A DNA stretch of 64,000 nt from Neodiprion pinetum (taxonomy: Eukaryota > Arthropoda > Insecta > Hymenoptera > Diprionidae): assembly GCF_021155775.2 (NCBI RefSeq), contig NC_060232.1, positions 8,067,257 to 8,131,256 of the forward strand, read 5' to 3'. Positions 56,401-61,009 of this stretch are shown here, one piece after another (position 1 is the first letter of the stretch; the number at the start of each line of letters is the position of its first letter). The translations under genes were made by a program, and so were the position numbers. Below the pieces are notes generated by a model that was given only the letters and a program-made list of their open reading frames with translations, was not told the origin of the DNA and did not search any database.

Positions 56401-56874
56401 TAGCAATGTTGTCAAGATTTTTTTCATATTTGTCTAATATTACCCCTTGTTTGGGCATGATGTAACGATGAAACGTTTTTCTATTGTTAATGTTTATGTC
56501 AATGTGAACAAGTTGTAAAGCAAGCCAATATATCTCATACTTCTTACTGATTCCAAGCACCTAACTTATATTTATTACGCAGAGTCTGACTTTTTACAAC
56601 ACACCGAGCCATCTTTTATGGAGACCACTACGACCGAAGTGAATCCTGAAGCTCAAGAAAGGTATAATTTAGTAATTTTGTTCGTTTTTCAATAATTTCC
56701 ATTCCACCCTCCGTAATAACGTCATATTATTATTCCAGAGTAACCAAAACTACTAGGACAGTGACAGTATCAGTACCTGTGGCAAGTGGCGCTACTGGCG
56801 GCACCGATGAACTTCGAGAATCTATGCAGAACATTGTCGACCAATTCATGACCGAAGAAAGACGAGGTCAATAA
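5354..56874 (+). CDS. Ank2: Ankyrin-2-type giant ankyrin gene (whole coding span visible, first exon missing)
   Basis: Ankyrins link membrane proteins to the spectrin cytoskeleton; insect Ank2 is the neuronal form, needed for axon and synapse stability. The joined exons give ANK repeats, ZU5, ZU5, UPA, death domain and a very long C-terminal tail, the family order. Main exons sum to 22,884 nt in one frame, ending TAA at 56872-56874. The giant exon lies after the death domain, as in Drosophila Ank2; in vertebrate ankyrin-B and -G it lies between UPA and death domain. Long, short and ANK-less isoforms are possible from the phase pattern. The start codon of the long form is not identified. The family call is very firm; the choice of Ank2 over the ubiquitous Ank1-type paralogue rests on the giant exon. 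Confidence 0.95.
5456..6675 (+). other. Intron, nothing recognised
   Basis: AT-rich sequence between two firmly placed ANK exons. No internal exon with matching phases or protein-like frame was seen. Confidence 0.8.
6676..6808 (+). CDS. Ank2: Ankyrin exon: ANK repeats
   Basis: Reads NGLNALHLAAKDGHIEIVRE and then GNTALHIASL, two helix-turn-helix ANK signatures. Acceptor attacag; donor CTTG|gtaact leaves phase 1, and the split Ala codon is completed at 6949. Confidence 0.95.
6949..7112 (+). CDS. Ank2: Ankyrin exon: ANK repeats
   Basis: Starts by completing Ala and reads AGQEEVVHLLIQRGASVNAQ, then GFTPLYMAAQENHDSVVKFL. Acceptor cttcag, donor GAG|gtaaga, leaving phase 0. Confidence 0.95.
7355..7510 (+). 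CDS. Ank2: Ankyrin exon: ANK repeats
   Basis: 52 codons, DGFTPLAVAMQQGHDKVVAV then ALHIAAKKDDCKAAALLLQ, bounded by acacag and CAA|gtaaac, phase 0 on both sides. The upstream in-frame ATG at 7316 is intronic. Confidence 0.95.
7654..7782 (+). CDS. Ank2: Ankyrin exon: ANK repeats
   Basis: 43 codons, NDHNPDVTSKSGFTPLHIAA followed by HYGNDRIASLLYEKGAAVNF. Acceptor tacag, donor AAG|gtaatg, phase 0 to phase 0. Confidence 0.95.
8065..8262 (+). CDS. Ank2: Ankyrin exon: ANK repeats
   Basis: 66 codons (two 33-residue repeats), starting HNITPMHVAAKWGRIKMVNL and including GLTPLHCAARSGHHEVVDIL. Acceptor ttttcag, donor AAG|gtaagt. Symmetric, phase 0. Confidence 0.95.
8338..8634 (+). CDS. Ank2: Ankyrin exon: three ANK repeats
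   Basis: 99 codons, exactly three 33-residue repeats: GLAPLHMASQGDHVDAARIL, LTALHVAAHCGHVRVAKLLL, GFTPLHIACKKNRIKVVELL. Acceptor ctcag, donor GAG|gtatag. The short intron 8263-8337 has no in-frame stop, so read-through would stay open, but the residues it would add are not ANK-like. Confidence 0.95.
8720..8917 (+). CDS. Ank2: Ankyrin exon: ANK repeats
   Basis: 66 codons, SGLTPLHVASFMGCMNIVIY then GETPLHLAARANQTDIIRIL. Acceptor cttcag, donor AGA|gtaagg. Phase 0 on both sides. Confidence 0.95.
9208..9354 (+). CDS. Ank2: Ankyrin exon: ANK repeats
   Basis: 49 codons, EDQTPLHVASRLGNVDIVML then LYTPLHIAAKEGQEE. Acceptor tatag; donor GAG|gtgtgt is a weaker site. Joins the next exon in the middle of a repeat, as in other ankyrins. 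Confidence 0.95.
9450..9599 (+). CDS. Ank2: Ankyrin exon: ANK repeats
   Basis: 50 codons, VASVLLENRASLTATTKKGF then TPLHLAAKYGNMNVARLLLQ. Acceptor tttttag, donor AAG|gtgaga. Confidence 0.95.
9876..10016 (+). CDS. Ank2: Ankyrin exon: ANK repeats
   Basis: 47 codons, NGVTPLHVASHYDHQNVALL and GHTPLHIAARKNQ. Acceptor ctcag, donor CAG|gtaccc. Confidence 0.95.
10184..10339 (+). CDS. Ank2: Ankyrin exon: ANK repeats
   Basis: 52 codons, MDIATTLLEYGAKANAESKA then GFTPLHLSAQEGHTDMSTLL. Its first codon happens to be ATG, but the repeat continues from the previous exon, so it is internal. Acceptor cgcag, donor AAG|gtacta. Confidence 0.95.
10436..10534 (+). CDS. Ank2: Ankyrin exon: single ANK repeat
   Basis: Exactly 33 codons, one complete repeat: NGLTPLHLCAQEDKVNVASI. 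Acceptor tacag, donor AAG|gtaaga. Confidence 0.95.
10897..11094 (+). CDS. Ank2: Ankyrin exon: two ANK repeats
   Basis: 66 codons, AGYTPLHVAAHFGQAAMVRF and AGYTPLHQAAQQGHTLVINL, the last canonical repeats. Acceptor tatag, donor AAT|gtgagc. Confidence 0.95.
11455..11638 (+). CDS. Ank2: Ankyrin exon: last ANK repeat and acidic linker
   Basis: Reads NGQTALDIAQKLGYISVVET, the standard terminal ankyrin repeat, then a Thr-rich stretch and FMSDSEDEGG, the start of the linker to the ZU5 domains. Donor GGTG|gtgagt leaves phase 1, which fits both the cassette at 13288 and the exon at 19219. Confidence 0.95.
11639..13287 (+). other. Intron, nothing recognised
   Basis: AT-rich first part of the roughly 7.6-kb intron region between the ANK and ZU5 halves of the gene. 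No frame with suitable phase and composition was found. Confidence 0.7.
13288..13392 (+). CDS. Ank2: Candidate cassette exon in the ANK-ZU5 linker
   Basis: The 105-nt segment lies between gatatag and a strong donor ACTA|gtaagt, enters and leaves in phase 1, and reads open in the ankyrin frame: GGDEIGMAAMNVYGQPPHAQ then HVYLPSYYQGQMTYT. It is much richer in GC than its surroundings and rich in Tyr, Gln and Met. Inclusion would insert 35 residues between the acidic linker and EDPMLSDQ; skipping preserves frame. No transcript evidence is available here, so use is inferred. Confidence 0.65.
13393..16090 (+). other. Intron, nothing firm
   Basis: AT-rich. A B-box-like GTTCGATTC at about 14639 has no matching tRNA fold. 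No open frames with usable phases were found. The last few hundred bases could hold the promoter of the alternative first exon at 16091. Confidence 0.6.
16091..16178 (+). CDS. Ank2: Candidate alternative first exon (ankyrin without ANK repeats)
   Basis: An ATG opens 29 codons plus one base, ending ATGT|gtaaat in phase 1, exactly what the exon at 19219 needs. The peptide carries KHRKKPKKMACCGCARNRN: a polybasic stretch beside a CCGC cluster, a pattern typical of palmitoylated, membrane-bound N-termini. Joined to 19219 it would read through Cys into EDPMLSDQ. ANK-less ankyrin isoforms from internal promoters are known in other animals. The polypyrimidine tract before it is poor, which favours a first exon over an internal one. 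There is no direct evidence of transcription here. Confidence 0.5.
16179..19218 (+). other. Intron, nothing recognised
   Basis: AT-rich, with a 13-A run at 17413-17425. Open frames are short and without protein-like features. Confidence 0.75.
19219..19347 (+). CDS. Ank2: Ankyrin exon: conserved linker before ZU5
   Basis: Acceptor ttatag, donor GGAG|gtaaaa, phase 1 to phase 1. It reads EDPMLSDQQQYRYMTVDDMK, the LSDxxxYRYMTVDDMK signature found in invertebrate ankyrins between ANK repeats and ZU5. All isoforms, with or without the ANK half, would share it. Confidence 0.93.
19435..19540 (+). CDS. Ank2: Ankyrin exon: linker and first strand of ZU5-N
   Basis: Acceptor tttcag, donor GTTGG|gtatgt leaving phase 2. 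Reads APTITEMITKESYHRSNAAN and ends NRHPIHVG; the split Gly codon continues into FLVSFLVDARGG at 24148. The HVGFLVSF junction matches known ankyrins. Confidence 0.93.
19541..22693 (+). other. Intron, nothing recognised
   Basis: AT-rich, with a T run at 20903-20918. No supported exon on either strand. Confidence 0.75.
22694..22711 (+). CDS. Ank2: Candidate 18-nt microexon at the start of ZU5-N
   Basis: Eighteen bases are enclosed by a good acceptor (ctacccgcag) and a consensus donor (AAA|gtaagt). Being a multiple of three, it can be inserted in the phase-2 Gly codon between 19540 and 24148, turning HVG-FLVSF into HVG-IPHWRN-FLVSF. It sits in a local rise of GC. The splice sites are seen; use is inferred, and so small a match could be chance. 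Confidence 0.35.
22712..24147 (+). other. Intron, nothing recognised
   Basis: AT-rich, with no open frame that fits the phases on either side. Confidence 0.75.
24148..24372 (+). CDS. Ank2: Ankyrin exon: ZU5-N (spectrin-binding) core
   Basis: Reads FLVSFLVDARGGAMRGCRHS, then GVRVIVPPRKAAMPMRVTC and PPLMEGEALASRILELGPVG. The Asp-Ala-Arg of VDARGG is the conserved site whose mutation in vertebrate ankyrins abolishes beta-spectrin binding. Acceptor aacag, donor CTAGG|gtgaga, phase 2 on both sides. Confidence 0.97.
24455..24615 (+). CDS. Ank2: Ankyrin exon: ZU5-N second half
   Basis: Reads GPVIIEVPHFASLRGKEREI and then VILRSDNGETWREH, strictly conserved ankyrin strings. Acceptor tttcag, donor GAAG|gtaaat, leaving phase 1. 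Confidence 0.97.
24751..24962 (+). CDS. Ank2: Ankyrin exon: ZU5-N end and start of ZU5-C
   Basis: Reads ELSQLEDLQTSRIVRILTVD, DFPHYFAVVSRVRQE and GPEGGTVSSSAVPQVQAVFP, the DFPxYFAVVSR and GPEGG motifs of ankyrin ZU5 repeats. Acceptor tttacag, donor CAG|gtaaga, leaving phase 0. Confidence 0.97.
25134..25347 (+). CDS. Ank2: Ankyrin exon: ZU5-C
   Basis: Contains SPIVTVEPRRRKFHKPITLT, one of the most conserved ankyrin blocks, and LRLLCSIT. Acceptor tttcag, donor ACTG|gtaata, leaving phase 1 inside the TGG motif. Confidence 0.97.
26545..26590. repeat. 12-bp perfect inverted repeat
   Basis: ATTCTCTTTCTT at 26545-26556 is exactly reverse-complemented by AAGAAAGAGAAT at 26579-26590, with a 22-base AT-rich loop. 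It could form a hairpin in the pre-mRNA. Confidence 0.7.
26841..26900. repeat. Duplicated short stem-loop
   Basis: GTTTAAATACAGTTAAAC (26841-26858) and GTTTAAATACAATTAAAC (26883-26900) differ at one base. Each is an inverted repeat of GTTTAA with a short loop. Confidence 0.7.
27106..27295 (+). CDS. Ank2: Ankyrin exon: ZU5-C end and start of UPA
   Basis: Reads WEDVTGSTPLTFVKDCVSFT and TTVSARFWLMDCRN, the ankyrin TPLTFVKDCVSFTT and SARFWL motifs, ending HVPFMAK. Acceptor ttcag, donor GCCAA|gtgagt, leaving phase 2. Confidence 0.97.
27441..27576 (+). CDS. Ank2: Ankyrin exon: UPA domain
   Basis: Reads FVVFAKRVDPLEARLRVFCM then TDDKEDKTLEHQEHFTEVAK, the FCMTDDKxDKTLE hallmark of ankyrin UPA. Acceptor ccgcag, donor GAG|gtattc, leaving phase 0. 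Confidence 0.97.
27669..27999 (+). CDS. Ank2: Ankyrin exon: UPA second half
   Basis: Reads VLEGKTQYMEFAGNLIPVLK, then LPFRAFKENRVPFTARVKD and TPLCTLNILLPE. It ends FLRDGGI before donor ATTA|gtaagt (phase 1). Acceptor tttcag. Confidence 0.97.
28167..28370 (+). CDS. Ank2: Ankyrin exon: death domain, helices 1-5
   Basis: Reads RLTDIANLLDKDWEKLAEEL, then IPPNDVQLIKQEYPGKPAQQ and MMFKLWQSDGNKATG, the death domain pattern of ankyrins (DW..LA..L, I..I...P, Q...ML..W). Acceptor tacag, donor GACAG|gttagt, phase 1 both sides. Confidence 0.97.
28371..29732 (+). other. Intron inside the death domain; one weak exon candidate
   Basis: AT-rich. A perfect hairpin lies at 28912-28930. A 41-nt segment at about 29500-29540 between tttttag and AAG|gtttgt could be spliced from 28370 but would leave phase 0 and force skipping of the exon at 29733. 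Confidence 0.6.
28912..28930. repeat. 8-bp perfect hairpin
   Basis: AAAGGCTC, loop GCA, GAGCCTTT: a perfect stem with a three-base loop, inside the intron that splits the death domain. Confidence 0.7.
29733..29974 (+). CDS. Ank2: Ankyrin exon: last death-domain helix and C-terminal linker
   Basis: Reads NTLEKALNKIGRKDIVKRCI, the final helix of the death domain, then an acidic linker with DPKMDPDWEEPDRMK. Acceptor ttccag, donor AAG|gtttgt, leaving phase 0. Confidence 0.95.
30164..30218 (+). CDS. Ank2: Ankyrin exon: short linker
   Basis: ESESVEDLSIPGAVTHKR plus one base, between ttgcag and GTA|gtaagt. Enters phase 0 and leaves phase 1; from here on the tail junctions are phase 1. Confidence 0.85.
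30219..31078 (+). other. Intron, nothing recognised
   Basis: An open frame of 108 codons at 30241-30567 has the composition of AT-rich intron (Ile, Tyr, Asn) and no fitting splice sites. Confidence 0.8.
31079..31309 (+). CDS. Ank2: Ankyrin exon: charged linker after the death domain
   Basis: 77 codons, phase 1 both sides, acceptor cacttag, donor TCTG|gtaagt. Reads EHRTVTNGTIPNGTSTPIKD, then EKEFGDMMADFVEYKCHISD and KRSKDDADDDNIKRQRVIED. It is the last exon before the branching set of alternative tails. Confidence 0.9.
31919..31980 (+). CDS. Ank2: Candidate alternative terminal exon
   Basis: After tttttgatag the frame from 31309 reads AAPGNRCRLIRVLGLLIFNK and stops at 31978-31980. An AATAAA overlaps the stop. 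The peptide is basic and hydrophobic. Splice signal and phase are seen; use is uncertain. Confidence 0.25.
32121..32143 (+). CDS. Ank2: Candidate alternative terminal exon, ARKHCIL end
   Basis: A very strong acceptor (a T-rich tract then ttttttcag) follows in phase 1 and reads ARKHCIL then TGA. This would end a short isoform soon after the death domain, like the short Ank2 forms of Drosophila. It may equally be a stray acceptor. Confidence 0.35.
32790..48685 (+). CDS. Ank2: Giant tail exon of Ank2 (about 5,294 codons)
   Basis: Acceptor taattaacag enters in phase 1, reading GVIQDAERKKERLAEGWSVV. The frame stays open until TAA at 48683-48685. A donor AAAG|gtacct at 48671 would make a 15,882-nt symmetric exon skipping the stop. 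The protein is Lys, Glu, Asp, Ala, Ser and Thr rich. Order: Thr-rich N-part (32790-33880); four short basic/acidic modules (33910-36598); twenty long repeats (36896-47845); a Ser-rich end with RIPQKVSPTKELKHTP and a Pro-rich SVRTAATPPPSPAEF. In Drosophila the corresponding Ank2-L/XL tails associate with microtubules and set axonal spacing; function here is by homology. It is probably a neuronal isoform exon. Confidence 0.95.
33910..36598 (+). repeat. Ank2: Four short modules: SGIFK, basic KSK patch, DSGDEEL, FLxDTRK
   Basis: Copies at about 33910-34060, 34684-34849, 35521-35686 and 36433-36598. Each has a hydrophobic GFFGIFKSPK start, a KSKSKKRSKSKDK basic patch, an acidic Ser motif (SFDSGDEEL, SIDSADEDL) and FLDDTKKVAD-like end, about 50-55 residues. 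The basic patch followed by a CK2-like acidic site suggests phospho-regulated binding; that role is inferred. Confidence 0.85.
36896..47845 (+). repeat. Ank2: Twenty tandem long repeats of about 186 residues
   Basis: Measured from the first residue of the GFLSGIFKG motif (or its equivalent), units start at 36896, 37454, 38000, 38537, 39095, 39653, 40211, 40769, 41327, 41873, 42431, 42989, 43547, 44060, 44609, 45089, 45647, 46205, 46730 and 47288, and a partial cap starts at 47846. Thirteen of the 20 spacings are exactly 558 nt. Each unit has a head GFLSGIFKGAKHAVDE, an acidic EEFLDDTKKEA, then KLSQEIAEDSKKL, KTKEKLTTGVEVVSD, SIVEKSKDIKDKV and TVADTAASAKDKT-like blocks. They lack Pro and almost lack Cys and Trp, as expected of continuous helix. 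Confidence 0.95.
48672..49718 (+). other. Intron or 3' UTR after the giant exon
   Basis: If the 48671 donor is not used this is 3' UTR, but I see no convincing AATAAA close by, which favours splicing. A candidate terminal exon at 49581 lies inside. Confidence 0.6.
49581..49654 (+). CDS. Ank2: Candidate alternative terminal exon
   Basis: Acceptor caattaacag, phase 1, reads GNYRLVTHEPRYAMQGTHHS and ends SNLC before TGA at 49652-49654. As an internal exon (donor CGAG|gtatgc at 49611) it would leave phase 2 and run into a stop in the next exon, so a terminal role is more likely if it is used at all. Confidence 0.3.
49719..49787 (+). CDS. Ank2: Ankyrin tail exon, 23 codons
   Basis: Acceptor aatttcag, donor CCAG|gtaaca, phase 1 both sides. 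Reads VTEEASRRAQDLADQSLSLT. It can follow 31309 (short form) or the giant exon, and can lead to 50606 or straight to 56583. Confidence 0.8.
49788..50605 (+). other. Intron, nothing recognised
   Basis: AT-rich with a TA-rich stretch at about 50448-50490. The frame open from 50485 is intron read-through of the pyrimidine tract. Confidence 0.75.
50606..52435 (+). CDS. Ank2: Ankyrin tail exon with about ten degenerate repeats
   Basis: After a long pyrimidine tract and gggtcag the frame reads GHDSTEIDGTVERHATSAPS, a Pro/Ser/Lys-rich segment with KSPKTKIPEPMSKLPQKSP, and then roughly ten repeats of about 25-45 residues with a core like TVKSTTGEPxDPxKFxExxKDG, each ending in a TVTT-like strand. It ends Ser/Arg-rich (PQPRRRSPSKRRTLGSSSGS). 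Donor CTAA|gtaagc at 52435, phase 1; an alternative phase-1 donor CAAG|gtacct lies at 52408. If not spliced the frame stops at 52464. Likely a microtubule or scaffold-binding disordered segment; role unknown. Confidence 0.88.
52436..54055 (+). other. Intron, nothing firm
   Basis: AT-rich; a 19-T run lies at 53813-53831. A phase-1 acceptor near 53928 opens a short frame ending TAA at 54000, but its composition is not convincing. Confidence 0.7.
54056..54282 (+). CDS. Ank2: Candidate terminal exon with a transmembrane helix
   Basis: Tandem acceptors at ggcagcag (start 54056 or 54059) both give phase 1, matching the donor at 52435 and the other tail donors. The frame reads SSVQSACSTSESSLIGTKPR, TRTSGRASCVCWMG, then the hydrophobic helix VAAAVLVALLALILVL, then EPRTLRRALALSSHAPRQAG and TAA at 54280. 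The block is strikingly GC-rich against its AT-rich neighbours and stays open only in this frame. A weak donor GCTGG|gtacga (after 54272) would be phase-compatible with 56739. No such tail is known to me for ankyrins. Confidence 0.5.
54283..56582 (+). other. Intron, nothing recognised
   Basis: AT-rich, with a duplicated cgtaagctt at about 54489-54507. Open frames of up to 78 codons show no protein-like features. Confidence 0.75.
56583..56661 (+). CDS. Ank2: Ankyrin penultimate exon
   Basis: Acceptor attacgcag, donor GAAAG|gtataa; enters phase 1 and leaves phase 2. Reads SDFLQHTEPSFMETTTTEVN. Compatible with every upstream phase-1 donor, so it can end short and long isoforms alike. Confidence 0.9.
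56739..56874 (+). CDS. Ank2: Ankyrin last exon
   Basis: Acceptor attccag, phase 2, reads VTKTTRTVTVSVPVASGATG, then DELRESMQNIVDQFMTEERR and TAA at 56872-56874. The VTKTTRTVTV strand echoes the TVTT strands of the 50606 exon. Confidence 0.92.
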
Positions 56875-57570
56875 ACAAGAAATAGCTTTTAAAAAGTTCC
56901 ATGATTTTTCGATGATCGAACCAGAATCATTCAATATGTCCGAGCAGCTGAACTTACGAGGCAAACATTTTACGTCTCGAGCATTGAAGTATTATACAAT
57001 AGAATATGAATTCCAATCGTTATATCCTCGCGTATCGAACAGTATTCCATATTCGAGGAAAAAGAATATCAATGATATTATAATTATGGCTATTATCTGA
57101 GCAATAATGGGATTGCTAGTTGGACTAGCTCCTCGCTAGTCTTCACTAAGCTGGTCCTTTTGTCAGTGAAGTTTCAATTTTGCATATTCGAAAAATCAAT
57201 CCTTATTTGTTCTCATGAAGAATGCTTGCCTCCATTAGAGCAGCTGCCAATGTTTATGATTCGAATTCATGGACATAATAATATGCATGGAGTTGAAATG
57301 AATGCATAATTTGTCAAAGTAACTTGATTTTTGCATCAGTTAGTCGACGATATTAGCCTTAGGTAAATTAGGACTATCCACCACGCGTCGCTTACTAGAA
57401 AAGTTAAAGTTTTTATATTCTTCAGAATTATTCTTAGCTTCGGCATTTGGTGGCGAAATGAGAAAGCTTCATCGCTATTTATTAAGATTCTACGAGAAAA
57501 ATACCTTATCTTGCCATTTTATAAAAAGGAAACGAATTTTCAAGCACAATAAATCGAGACTCTAGTACTG
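56875..57570 (+). other. Ank2: 3' UTR of the ankyrin gene
   Basis: Runs from the stop to shortly after the AATAAA at 57548. No coding frame was seen. The exact end is inferred. Confidence 0.55.
57548..57553 (+). terminator. Ank2: Candidate polyadenylation signal AATAAA
   Basis: First canonical AATAAA after the stop at 56874, about 675 bases downstream, followed by T-rich sequence within 30 bases. Confidence 0.5.
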
Positions 57571-58314
57571 TTTTTACTTTGTCATTTTTATTTATGGCAA
57601 GAAATGGTCATTTTACTAACAACGTTGCAATGTAAATTTCATTTATTTAAAGAGTTTTTCCTAACAATTTCAATTGTGTATATTATTATAATTATTTTCT
57701 TAGCATAACTTATACATCTTTACTGTATACATAATAGTACTATTGAAATAACTGAGAATTTATGACGATACGATACGTGAATATTTTATTTATATAGAAA
57801 GAAAATATTGAGAAAAAAAAATTACTTTTTTGAATCGCCAAAACATCACCAAAATGAATTCGTAATAATTATTCTGAAATAAATGAAATGAACCTAATAA
57901 AATTATACTGTTTAGCGAAAGGTTCAGGCAAATATAATTATGTTGTAAGAAGTCCACGTGGTAAAAATTCAACAGCCCAAAACTCATTTTAGGCTAGGCA
58001 GCGTTAGCTTTCAGTGTGTAACACATTTTAAAAGGAAAAAAGTATAATATATATTTAGAAAATCTTCTAGAATAAAGATATTCTATTAATATATAATATA
58101 TTATATTATAAATAAACAAAAAAGATATAAGAATTACACATGCAGAATTTATAAATTATTATCTATAATACCTTCGATACAATATATTATACATACAAAA
58201 TAGTCTTGCCTTGAGCCACCTGATGCAAGGACCAAAGGCACAATCACTATTGCTACAATGTAGACGTTATACCGAAATTACAACCAATATACTTATACTG
58301 CATAATGCTAGCTG

Positions 58315-58623
58315 CTACGAAATTGTTTTAACTCTGGCCTCTGAATGGAACAATTTTATATCAACTATACATTGATTTAAATTTTTTTGTACAATATGGT
58401 CAATACTTTTACTTTTTGCTTTCTGATTTATGTAACTTGTACAGATGTGTAGAAAATTTTCAGTTTCATCATTCAACTGCACCAAAATATTTGAAAACCA
58501 GTAAACATACCGTCCTAAGTTGAAACCATTGTTTCTTTCGCAGTAAGCAATTTTTATACGGTTTAGTTGAGGTTTCATGGACAGTGCAGCATGCTTCGCA
58601 ACGAGCAGCTCTATTATTATATG
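58315..58623 (-). CDS. Probable last coding exon of a convergent, unrecognised gene
   Basis: On the minus strand a good acceptor (tatttctattttag) enters an open frame in phase 0: HIIIELLVAKHAALSMKPQL, then RYVYWFSNILVQLNDETENF and DIKLFHSEARVKTIS, 102 residues and TAG. Amphipathic helix-like composition and the absence of the low-complexity look of intron frames support a real exon. I do not recognise the family. A TTTATT at about 57784 could be its polyA signal, placing it tail to tail with the ankyrin gene. No upstream exon could be joined with confidence. Confidence 0.45.
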   Translation of the reverse strand, partial: HIIIELLVAKHAALSMKPQLNRIKIAYCERNNGFNLGRYVYWFSNILVQLNDETENFLHICTSYINQKAKSKSIDHIVQKNLNQCIVDIKLFHSEARVKTIS

Positions 58624-60730
58624 CTAAAATAGAAATAAAAATATAAAATTTCTGTCAACACACTAATGGTGCCGCATCATGTCGTAATATTAAACGAAAT
58701 AATGTCATACTGTATTATCGTGTGACACCTATCAATGACAGCATAATAAAAAGGATATTGCAAAATTATATATAATATTTACATTAAATTATACATATAG
58801 TACATAAAAAACATCAGTTTTACAATAGATATTACATTCTAATTCATTTAAACTTATATAAATCCGGTTTAGCATCTCAAATGGCATCTCTTATTATCTC
58901 ATGATCCAGTTGTATTCAAGTTAAATTGCGGCAGATAATTCGCACTCAGCGTCCACCAGGTAGCGCTGAAGTTGCCACGGAGTTGAAAACTCGGCAGCAA
59001 AGTACTGCGGCAGCATTTTGCTGCCAGTGAACATTTGGCTTTAAGGAGCTGTTGAAGCCGAGACCAACGGACAGAGCTAGTCGTGCAACCTGCTGTGGTC
59101 CTCTCTCTGTCACACGATGAAGAGAGTGGAGAGCAGCCGCTAGGCAGTCGATGTGACGACCTAGTAGTAGCGTCCTCTGACACGAAAAGGTCATTGGAAC
59201 TAATTTTCGAGGTGCCTGGACGGTAAATGTTTGTCGGCAACCGACCAATACTTTGCCGTATTCAGCGTCAAGAAAGCAGGGGATAATACAGAGCATATTT
59301 ACCGTGACAAAGTGTTACTGCAGTGGTTGAAACTGAACAAATCGTGAAGTGTGAAAACGTGGTGATTAGTCTTCTCCGTGTGTATAAGCTATGTGGAAAC
59401 CATGACAACGTTGTCATTTTTTGGTTGTATTACGAAGTACCCCTTTGTAAAAATATAAAAGAATTACAAAAGAATGCGTTACTGCCTCGTAAACTGTGTG
59501 TGGATTTTGCAATTAAGATTCAGGCTGTTGATAAAATTAAGTACTTCTTACATGGCGTCAAAGGATCGATTCGAAAAGGAACTACGCTCTGAAAAAAATC
59601 AAACACCGTTATTATGGAATCTACATATCCAAATATCATATTCAGACATAGTGGTACATAAACACATTATCGGTAACGTAATCTAGTTTAAATCCCGTGC
59701 TCACATATCGCGAAAAGACAAGGTATGCCATTTTTTCTTCATCTTTTATTCGTTTTTACGCATTTATTGCGCATGCATTCGATCGAGAGTCGTCAGAGAA
59801 TTCGGATTTGCGTTTCCAAAAGTGTACTATAAGGTGATAATTCAGATCGCGTTGTTCAATCATTGTATTCGCACAGCACTCATCCATGAATAACATGCAA
59901 AGGGCAGCGTGTGACCCAAAGAAAAAACAAAAACATCCTGCGCATATCGAATGTTTCGAGTGTGCAGTGCTTTCTTCACACTTCAGCTTTTAGCGATGTC
60001 GATTTTCATCTGTGCATCCGGAGTCCTTTTCATTGCTTGTTCGGCTGATTTCCGGTAAATGTGTACTTGCATTTTTGGCAAGTTTATCCAGTCGGTTCAT
60101 ACAGCCAGCTACTGCACATAAAGTGAGAGTTAGCGTAGAATCAAGTGTTACTGCGGAGCAGATTCTCGAATTATAGCGTTCTAAAGTTTTTTACACAAGT
60201 TATTCACATATTCAGACTGCTCTCGGGCAAAGTTTTAATTATTTCCTAGTGTTTTGTGGCAAGAAAATACCCCGATAATCTGTCTTTGCGGTTTTCTTTC
60301 TTACGTTCTGACGAAACGGACCTTGCAAAACTTGACCTTCGTTTGAGAATGAGTTCGTATCTCGGATTTTGGTTTGCGAACCGCGTCTCACGCGTAGATA
60401 TACGTTTGTAGAATGCAATTGTAACGCATTTATCACTGAGTTGTTCATTTAGGCGTCATTCTTTTTGTATAAAAAAAATTATCGGCACGTTAATTGAATA
60501 CGGAAGTCTTATTATTTACGCATGTGTAGCTGTGTCGTGAAAATGCGTATATGTATAGGGCGACGACTCGTGCGTCGTACCGTTCAAAACAAATAACAAT
60601 CCTTAGTGCGTGATCGTCACTTCAGAGGTTTGTGTTTCAGTTAAACGTTATTGCTATTCGGTCTGTGATTATGTTCTGTTATATTCTTATCGGAGTGTGA
60701 AAAGTGCGAAGCTTCACCATTCAACTTGAG
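58624..60730. other. Intergenic or UTR sequence; GC-rich block at about 58900-59300
   Basis: The GC-rich block carries overlapping minus-strand open frames (58899-59240 and 58946-59296). One could end at a weak donor CAG|gttgca at 59090 in the phase needed by 58623, but the site is poor. From about 59800 to 60730 the sequence resembles a promoter or 5' UTR of the gene starting at 60731. Confidence 0.35.
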
Positions 60731-61009
60731 ATGCTACGCGCCCTACTACATGTCAAGTGTGGAGCAAGCAACCTGGAGGAGGTAAGAATACTCATTTTAA
60801 TAACTGTTTGATTATTCAAGGTAGTACATTTGAAGCAGAATTTTAACCCTTGCGTAATCTGGGGTGAATAAGTACGGAAGTAAACAACAGTAATAATTAA
60901 TTTGCAAACTGAAAAGCCAATTTGTTAAATTAATTCAAGTGTTCTGTTTTGTTTTTTGCAGATTTAAGCAGAGACTTCCGAGCAACTTCTCCATTACTCG
61001 GCAACGCTG
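60731..61009 (+). CDS. Candidate first two coding exons of an unrecognised gene
   Basis: Exon 1 ends GGAG|gtaaga at 60781; exon 2 runs 60962-61009 between ttttttgcag and GCTG|gtgagt. Read from ATG 60750 the frame crosses the splice open: MSSVEQATWRRFKQRLPSNF then SITRQR, leaving phase 2. Read from the earlier ATG at 60731 it gives MLRALLHVKCGASNLEE and stops at the second codon of exon 2. The splice sites are good; the gene is not recognised and later exons were not found, so this could also be spliced 5' UTR. Confidence 0.4.

Noticed and set aside
58946..59296. Minus-strand frames in the GC-rich block as an exon joined to 58623
   Set aside because: The only phase-compatible donor (CAG|gttgca at 59090) is poor, and the two overlapping frames are equally open, which suggests base composition rather than coding.
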